Below are positions 32,901 to 41,900 of a DNA stretch of 64,000 nt, in pieces. The notes under the pieces are model-generated. The model worked only from the letters and a program-made list of their open reading frames with translations. It was not told the DNA's origin and did no database searches. Each line of letters starts with the position of its first letter. Position 1 is the stretch's first letter. This stretch comes from Melanocharis versteri (lineage: Eukaryota; Chordata; Aves; Passeriformes; Melanocharitidae): NCBI GenBank assembly GCA_013397845.1, contig VZTG01003803.1, positions 26,299 through 90,298 on the forward strand. Reading direction: 5' to 3'. A program made the translations under genes and the position numbers.

Positions 32901-35900
32901 GGGCATTGCGACACGTTCCACCTCGGCAAAGTGATGCATTGATGGGATCCTATTAAAGATATCGAGGTAAACAACCCCCTAAACCCTTGAACTGTGTCTG
33001 GCTTTCATTTCCTCAGACCATAGAAAGGCATCAGTGGGAAGCCATTCCCTGTGTCCTGTCCCTCCATCCCTTGTCCCCAGTCCCTCTCCAGCTCTCCTGA
33101 AGCCCCTTTAGGCCCTGCAAGGGGCTCTGAGCTCTCCCTGGATCCTTCTCTTCTCCAGGTGAGCACCCCCAGCTCTCCCAGCCTGGCTCCGGAGCAGAGG
33201 GGCTCCAGCCCTGTGACCAGTGTAGTGGCCTTGTCTGGACTCATTCCAACAGGTCCTCGTCTTTCTTGTGCTGGGGCCCCCGAGTTGGACACAGAATTCC
33301 AGGTGGGGTCTCTCCCTTAGTGGAGCACTGCTGGGAAGATCAGCCCTGGCTCGCCCTCCATCACCTTCTCTTCTCTCTGGCTCCTCTCATCCCCCTGGCC
33401 CGCATCACCCTGGCTGCCTCTGCATCCTCCTCGTCACCAGAGCTCTGCAAAGCCCCTTTTAATGTCACAGCCATGAGGCAGAGCCCGATGTTGCCCAGAG
33501 GGGTCCGTGAGCAGCCCAGATCCTCCAGTTTCTGGGGGTCTCATCCTCCCAGCCAGGGGGGCTCCTGCCCCAGACCCTTTGCTGTGCTCACACCCACCTT
33601 GTAGTAGCTGTCATCAGCTCCCAGAGCCTTGGAGAGCCCAAAGTCACTGATCTTGGCGTAGTGCTGGTTGACCAGCAGGACATTTCTGGCCGCCAGGTCT
33701 CTGTGGACGAAGTTCTTTTCCTCCAGGTACTTCATCCCCATGGACACCTGGTGCATCAGCTCCACGATGTTGCTTATTGTAATCTCGTCCCTGGGGAGGG
33801 TGAAAGGAGAATTCAGTAATAAAGGACCTGCCGTGGTCCCCTCTGACTTTTCAGAGAGAATGAGCATGGAGATCTCTGCTCCAGAAGCATCAGCCCCTGG
33901 TCCCTCACATGAAAAGACTTCTCTTTCTGCTCTTTTCAGCTTTCCTGCACCTACAAGGGTGGGCTTTTGAAGTAGATTTTTGAGCAGAAATACAGCAAAT
34001 CAGCCACATTTTATCCAACACTCACTTCTTGGAAGCCAAGAACCTGTTGAGGGGCCCTCCAGAAGCCATCTCCATCACGAGCATCAGCGACTCGGCCTCG
34101 CACACCCCGATCATGCGCACGATGTAGGGGTTGTCCAGCTGGTGCATGATCTGCGCTTCCTTCATCATCTCATCCTTCACTGTCTTCTCGTTGTTGCTCT
34201 TGAGCACCTTGATGGCCACGTCGATCTGCTTCCTGCACAGGGGAACAGCCGTGGGACAGGCTTAGCACAGCTGGGGTTGGGGGGTCACAGCCAGGAATGG
34301 AAATCCCTTCTCATGTGACACCGTTTGGCCTCTCAACACCCTGTTCTGGCAGAGCCCTGCACCATTCTGGTGTCCCAGGATGGAGAGAAAAGGTCACCTC
34401 ACCCTTGTGGGCGTAGGCCAGAAGTTGCCATCCCTGATCTGGAGACATTTCCCTCTCACACTGAGATCTGGGTCCTCAGTGCCATTTTTCCAGGAGGAAA
34501 CTGAGGCACAAGTGGGTAAAGACCACACTTGTGGGCTCAGAGACCACCAGCAGCAGAGCCAAGAGTGGCACAACTCAGTGTCACTGCTTTGGCCTGACAC
34601 AGACAGAGGTGACCTCAGGAGTGTGGAGTTGCTCCTCTGAACCCAGCAAGTCCCTTCGGGAGTGGCAGCCGTGTGCCCCAGGGTGTGGTGCAGGTTACAC
34701 ACCCAGGGCAATGCAGCTGTCAGTGAAAGCCCATGGAAAGCCACGGAATCACAGCATCACATCACAGTATCATGGAATGGTTAAGGTTGGAAAAGACCTC
34801 CAAGATCATCAAATCCAACCCCTGGCTGAACACAGCCATCCCCACTAAACCCCACCACAAAATCTGCTCATTTTCACCCACTTCCAGGGGTGTTTTCTCA
34901 ACCTTCACATCCATCATCCCTGACTTTCCAGATCATTTCTTATCCACTCCACTGTCACTTTGGGGCCCATCTAGTGACAAACAGGACAGCTGGGGACATC
35001 TGGAGCCCACGCCAGGTCCCTCTCCTCCTCCTTCCCCAGCACCCTCACTCACTTCCTCATTTTGTAAACTCCCTTCTTGACGCAGCCGAAGTTTCCTGCC
35101 CCCAGCTCCACCTCATCGATCATCAGGTGGTCCCTCTTCAGGAACAGCTTCTTGTCCTTCAGCTCCTCGGGGTCGCTGTAGGGGCTCTCGTAGACGCTGG
35201 TGTCCATGGGCAGCAGGTGGGATTTTCCTGCCCCTTCCCGAGAGGAACGCTTGGTTATAAACCTGCCCTTCCCCATCCCGCTCTCCCCCACGGATTGGGA
35301 AGGGTTTCTCTGCTCTTTTGGCCAATTCACCTCCACCTCCAGCATTTCTCACCCCTCCTGGGCATCTCCCTTCCTTTCACAACCCAGGGCCTCTCCCAGT
35401 TCTGGCTGCTGAAGGAGCTGGGAGGGGGAGAGGGGTCTGAGCATTCCTAATCCACATATTCCAGAAGGGTCTGAGCATTCCCAATCCACATATCCTGGAG
35501 GGCTCTGAGCATTCCCACTCCACATATCCCAGAGGGGTCTGAGCATTCCCGCTCCACATATCCTGGAAGGCTCTGAGCATTCCCACTCCACATATCCCAG
35601 AGGGGTCTGAGCATTCCTGCTCCACATATCCTGGAGGGCTCTGAGCATTCCTACTCCACATATCCTGGAGGGCTCTGAGCATTCCCGCTCCACATATCCG
35701 CACTGCCAGCCCTGGGCAGAGCTTTACCCTACTGAAATCCAGCTGAATACACTGAGTACTTTGTGGAAAATGGGGATAGGACAGGGCTTCATTTCCCGGG
35801 TAAGGTGAGGAATGGGATAGGGCTTGATTTCCTGGGAGCCCGGTGTGGGCTCAGGACCCCAAAACATCTGGGATGCTCCTGGGTGCTTTTGTAACAAAGG

Positions 35901-38900
35901 GGCTTTGCAGCAGGGCTCCAGGGAACCCATGGCTCCTGGGACATCCCCAGTCCTGTCCCCTGTGAGGAGCAGAGGGCTCTGGAGGTGCTCACCTACAGGG
36001 TCTGGGGTGTATCCGTCTGCATTGAGAGGGCCCAGGTTTCTCTGGAAAAGAAATGAGGAGAAAGTGGATAAAGGAGAAATTGCTTCAGTTGGGAATGGAG
36101 GGGAAAGGGACAGGGAAACTGCAGCCCAACACATCCCCACTGGTGATCCCTGTGGAAGGCCCTGAGGTGGGCTGACACTGGAGCAGTCTGGAGCCAACAT
36201 TCCTGCCCCAGGGCACGGCAGGGATCCGGGGCAGGGACCCTGAGCACGGCACAGCCTCCTCCTCCTGGGGCCGAGCAGGGTGAGGGCTCTCTGTCCCCTC
36301 TGCTTTCCCCATCCCAGGCAGATCCCGCAGTTTGCAGTAGGCTGGGAAGGGGAGGGAAGCCTGGAGGCAGCTGGGCTCCCAGCCAGCACAGGAAGAGTGG
36401 CCCTGTGGCACAGAGGGACACTGCGCAGCCACTGTCCCCAGAGCGGAGAGCGACAGGGCGGCACAGCTTGGAATGCCAGAGGCACAGAATCCCAGAATAT
36501 CCTGAGCTGGAAGGGCCCCTCAGGGATCATCAGTCCAGCCCCAGCCCTGCACAGACACCCCAACAATCCCACCCTGGGCATCCCTGAGAGCGTTGGCCAA
36601 ACGCTCCTGGAGCTCTGGCAGCCTTGGGGCCGGGACCATTCCCTGGGGATCCTGGGCAGTGCCCAGCAGCCTGGAGGCCACTGTGGGTTGTGACAGCACC
36701 CCAAGGTGATGGGTGAGCCCCCAGGCCTCACTCAGCCCCCCTGGGATCCCCAAACCCGCCGGTTCCAGCACAGCTCAGCACTCAGGGACTGAGCACAGCC
36801 ATTCCCCGGGGCAGAGGGAGCACAAAGCCCTGGCCGGGGGCCAGCGGGAGCAGCAGGGCTGAGCATTCCCAGAACCCCAGCACGGCTCCCTCGCCCCTGC
36901 CTGGCCAGCCGGGCACGGATGGAGGGCTCCCCGGGGACAGGCTCACATGTTGCAAGGAGCTCGGGATGAATGGAAACCCTTCTCAGCTCTACCAGGGGCT
37001 GTACCCAGCTATTCCCCATCCCCACCCAAGCTGGAAAGGGAACAACGTCCCAGCTGGGCTTAATAAAGCCCAGTGCGGCTCCTCAGCTTTTAGACAAAAG
37101 CAGAAGAGCAGGGTTTGATCGGCCAAGCTTGAAATGCAGCAACATTAAAACCACTGAGGTCCCAATAAAACAGAGCCTCCCCCAAACTTACGCTCACGGA
37201 GGGGTGGGTGGGTGGAACTGGTGCTGCAGAGGCTGTGAATCAGGAGAGAGGATTCGTTATCGGGAGTTTGTTATCAGGAGTTTGCCCCAGGCAGGGTCAG
37301 AGCATCAGTCCTTGAAGGACCCCGCGGGATGATCACATCCCCTCCACCCCCAAAGGAAAGTTTCCTCAGCTTCAGCCGAGGAAGGTATGGAAGCGTGTCT
37401 GGATGTGGCTGTTATTCCCAGATTTTCCCAGGGAAAGTGCCACTGCTGGAGCAGCCCGTGGGTCCAGGGGCAGAGGCTGCCCGAGCTGTGCCTCAGGACA
37501 GGGCAGGCTCTGAGGTGACATTCGTGACACCGAAGTGCCCCTGGGTGTGGGTGTTTGGAGAGCCAGCAGAGCCAGGACACGGATTTTCCTGCTGCCTAAA
37601 AAGCGAGTCCCGCTCCCAATCCGTCTGTTGGGCACCAAATCCATGCGGGCACTGACTCCCCCACCTGCTCCTGCCTTTGGGCCACCTCAGGCCGGGCGTG
37701 GCGAGTGACCCCACCACGGGAGGCTGGCCCAGCCTGCCAGGGCTGGGCACAGGAAGGGAAATTCGGGCTGGCACTGCTCCAGCTGGCACCCGTGGGTGGC
37801 AGCCCGAGGCCAGGGGTGGCACTGAGAGCTGTCAGCTCACCTGGCATGTTGGGGTTGGGGCAGGCTTCCCTCAGGTAGAAAATCAGCCCGTCTGGTTTGA
37901 GCTTTAAGTACTCCACCAACTGGGAAAGGGATGGGAGGAAAAAGAGGTTATTGTGAGGAGAAAACCGTCCTTTTTTTAAATTATTATTATTGAAGGCGAC
38001 TTTCATGGCTTAGGGCAATGATTCCTCTCAGATTTATGGCAGGCAGGCACCAGACTGTTTCTGTCCTCTGCCTGTGCACTCAGGGATGTCCCAGGGTGTG
38101 ATTGCATCCCTGGGTATCTGCCAGAGCTGGGAAGAACTTGGGAAATTCGATAAGGCCCAAAGAAAGACAGAATCTCCAGTCTGAGCAGGGCGTGTTCAGC
38201 GCAATGTTATTGTTGTCCCAGCCAGGAAGGGTTTTAGGCTCTGCTATGTGGCATAAATCCTGAGGGAAAGCTGATCCTCTCCCAGAGGAGCTCCAGGGTT
38301 TGTTCCGTGGATCCCAGGCAGTTTTTGATGGCAGCACCACTGGATCCAGCACAGAGGGGACATCACCGGGGCTGGGGACAGCCAGCCCAGCCCCCAGGGA
38401 CGCCAGGATTTCCCTTCCCCTCCTGGCTGGCTCAGATTGCAGCTGCAATCGGGAGCCTGGCACGGTTCTGTCGCCATAAAAACGCCCCAAAATCTTTGTT
38501 TTCAATAAAATTCCGAGTGAAAACAGCCCTGGGAATTCGGAAAATGCAGCAAAATTGGGTTGCTGCCCCTCAGACAGCCCTGGCCAGGAGGAAGCTCCGG
38601 CATCCACTCCCTGGATAATTTTAGTTAATGGTTTAACTTCTAAATGAATGGTTTTAATTATTTAATCCCAAGCAATATATGTATTAATTATAAATAGTGT
38701 GTTATTGTTCTTACTCTCAGCCATCATGGAGCAAGGTTGTCATGAGCTACTTTTGCAGGAGCACAGCTTGGGGAAATTACTGGAATTTTAAGTTTTGATA
38801 AACTAACTCTGATGTACTCCAGTGAACAACGCCTGGGAGGGGAAGATGGATTGAGGTTGGACATCTGGAATGCAGAATTTATGGACCACAAGGAGACTTT

Positions 38901-41900
38901 GAAGAAACCAGACGAAAAAGAAGATACTAAAAATTATTCAGTTTAAGCATTGGAAAGTCCCTACTGGAGGAAAAAAAAGATGAAAAAGATTAAAAATATG
39001 GACTAATTAGCAGAAAAAGAGAGAAATTAAAAACCAATAGAGGATAGAGTACTAATTAATGAAAGGGAATTAGCACAGAATATGGACTATTCTGAGTTGG
39101 AAGGGACCCATGAGGATCAATGGCAATGATTACGAATTATTAAGTGAAAATGGGGATCAAACCCACAACCGTGGTGTTATGATGTCATTTAGGACCAATG
39201 AACATCAATTTCTTTGTTTGTATAAATAAGTATAAATGTGTAAATAAGTATAAACGTATAAATAAGTATAAACATATAAATATAAATGTGCAAATAGGTG
39301 ACAAAGTTTTGGATCTGTGTGGAGGGCAGAATTTTGTCAGCCACACACACAAACCTTGGCCAGGAATAAAATAATTCCTGACTCGCTGACACTAGAAAGA
39401 TGCTGTTAGAGGGGTTTATTCATCCTGATGGTTTTGAGGGATTTGGTAACTCTTCAAAGCCAGGGAAAGGTGCCTCATTTTCTGAGGACACGCAGCTCGG
39501 TACCTGCCAGAGCGTGTCAAACTTGGTGCCCTCAGGGATGGAATATTTCCCGGATTTATCGTGATCCACCCGGTAGTGATACACGGTCTTGCCATAGACG
39601 AGGGACAGGGCGTAGGCACGGTTCTCCTTCTTTTCTCTCAGCCTGGCAGGAAGGAAAGGTATGAATACATTATTAAAAGCAGCTCTTGGTTTTACTCTGA
39701 GGATTGTCACAGTGTCGGTGGTGGTCAGTGGAGAGGTGTCCTCGTGTAAAATGCATAAATTAATTAAATATATTCCAGTCCAAAATAAAATGCTGGAGGC
39801 TGTCTGGAGCTTTTTAAAAATTTAAATAACAAACCTGATCCAGTACCTGCTACCTCAGGCAAAAAAACCCCCTCCATTAAGGCAAAAACCCCACGGAGGC
39901 CAAAACTCCACTCCAAAGATCAAGGCAGACCTGAGCAAAAGTCTAAGGCTGGGTTCATTGGGATTGCCACCTTCCCAACCCCCTCTGCAGAGGCTGAGGA
40001 GGGATCTTCACCTGCAGCCTCTGACTGTCTCCTCCACGCTCTCCAGCTGATTCCAGCCCCCTCTGAAGAGGCTCAGGAGGGACCCTTCACCTCCAGTTTT
40101 TCACCCCTCTCATAGAACCAGGGAATCTCAAAATCACTCGGATTCGAAAATACCTTAAAGGTCACCCAGTTCCAGTTCCTTCCCCTGTCCCAGGCTGCTC
40201 CCAGCCCCGTCCAGCCTGGCCTTGGGCACTGCCAGGGATCCAGGGGCAGCCACAGCTGCTCTGGGCACCCTGTGCCAGGGCCTCCCCACCCTCCCAGGGC
40301 GGAATTCCTCCCCAATATCTCATCTAACCCTACTCTTAGTTTCAAACCATTCCCCTTTGTCCTATCACTCCAGCTCTTGATGAACTGTTCTCCAGCTAAT
40401 TCTTTCTTTCCCTAACTCATCCAGGAGATAATTAACTTAAATTAAGGCTGTCTCACCTGGGCAGAGACGCAGAACAAAACTTTCTCCTGTGTTTTTTGGG
40501 CCTTACACTGCCAGTGTGTCAGTGTTTAATATCTTCCCCCACTGAACTCTCTATCCCTCATCATCCTGTGCAGCAGCAGCCACCAAACTTTATAGAGATA
40601 TTGAAATATGAGAAACAAATAAAACTCCAGACTGGCTCTTCATGGAGGGCAGACAACGTGTGGACAAGAAGAGATTTGAGGCTCAGCCCATTTTTGAAAG
40701 ATCTGTACCCGCTCTGAGCACATTCAGCTAAACCTCCTCTGTCATGTGAAACCAGTAACAGCAGGGCAGTGGGGGTGGGAAATGGTAAGAAATCCAGGGA
40801 TCCCAGCATCTTCCAGGGCTTTGGATACTCACAGGAATTTCCCGTCAGGCTGTGCCCCCGAGTAGAGCCTCCGTTCCGCTTCCTCGCGGCTGATGTTGCC
40901 GTGGTACCAGGGCATCCTCTCGTGGGCTGTGGTGGCCACCAGCCTCTCCACCTGGGGAGCCTGGCTGATGATGGCCTGTTCCAGGGCATCCCCCTGGCAA
41001 AGAGCAGGAAAAGAGACCTCCTGCCACCCTGCTGCTCTGCTGATGGCTTCAGCACAGCTCCTTCGGGGCAGGTGGCACAGGAAACCTGGAAGGTCTCTCA
41101 ATTAAAGGGCCTTGAGTCCGGCCTTGATTCCAGCTGAAGTCCTTTGGTTTGGTGAGGGGAGAGAGAAGGCGCCACATTCATCTGGGGGATCCTAATGCTG
41201 GGATTGTGGGGGGTCATTCAGCCTCGTGTTCCTGGTCGATGGCAAGTTGGATCTGAGTCCCCGGTGTGTCCTGGCAGCCCAAAGGGCCACCGTGTCCTGG
41301 GGGCAGCAGGCCCAGGGAGGGATTGTCCCGCTCTGCTCTGCACTGGGGCAGCCTCACCTCGAGTGCTGGGGGCACTTGGGGCACCACGAGATCAGAAGGA
41401 TCCAAAGCTGTTGGAGAGTGTCCAAAGGAGGGACACGGAGCTGGGGAAGGGTCTGAGGAGTGGCTGAGGGCACTTGGCTCCTTCAGCTGGAGCAGAGGAG
41501 ACTGAGGGGAGACTCCTCGGGGGCTGCAGCTCCTCCCGAGGGGAGGCGGAGGGGCAGGGGCTGAGCTCTGCTCTGGGACAGGGCCAGGAGCCCAGGAACG
41601 GCTGGAGCTGTGTCAGGGGTTGGGATGGATCTCAGGGAAAGGTTCTTCCCCCCGAGGCTGCTGGGCACTGCCCAGGCTCCCCAGGGAATGGTCCTGGCCC
41701 CCAGGCTGCCAGAGCTCCAGGAGCGTTTGGCCAACGCTCTCAGGGATGCCCAGGGTGGGATTGTTGGGGTGTCTGTGCAGGGCTGGGGTTGGACTCCGAT
41801 CCCTGAGGGTCCCTTCCAGCTCAGGACATTCCGTGACTCCATGATTTTTTTTAGAGCACAGCCTTTCTGGTGCCCCTGCCCTCTTGGCTGCTCACCATCT

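Noticed and set aside
35724..36731. 335-codon minus-strand open frame
   Set aside because: Contains ZAP70 exon 6 in frame but runs through intron and a CR1. The exon is bounded by clear splice sites.
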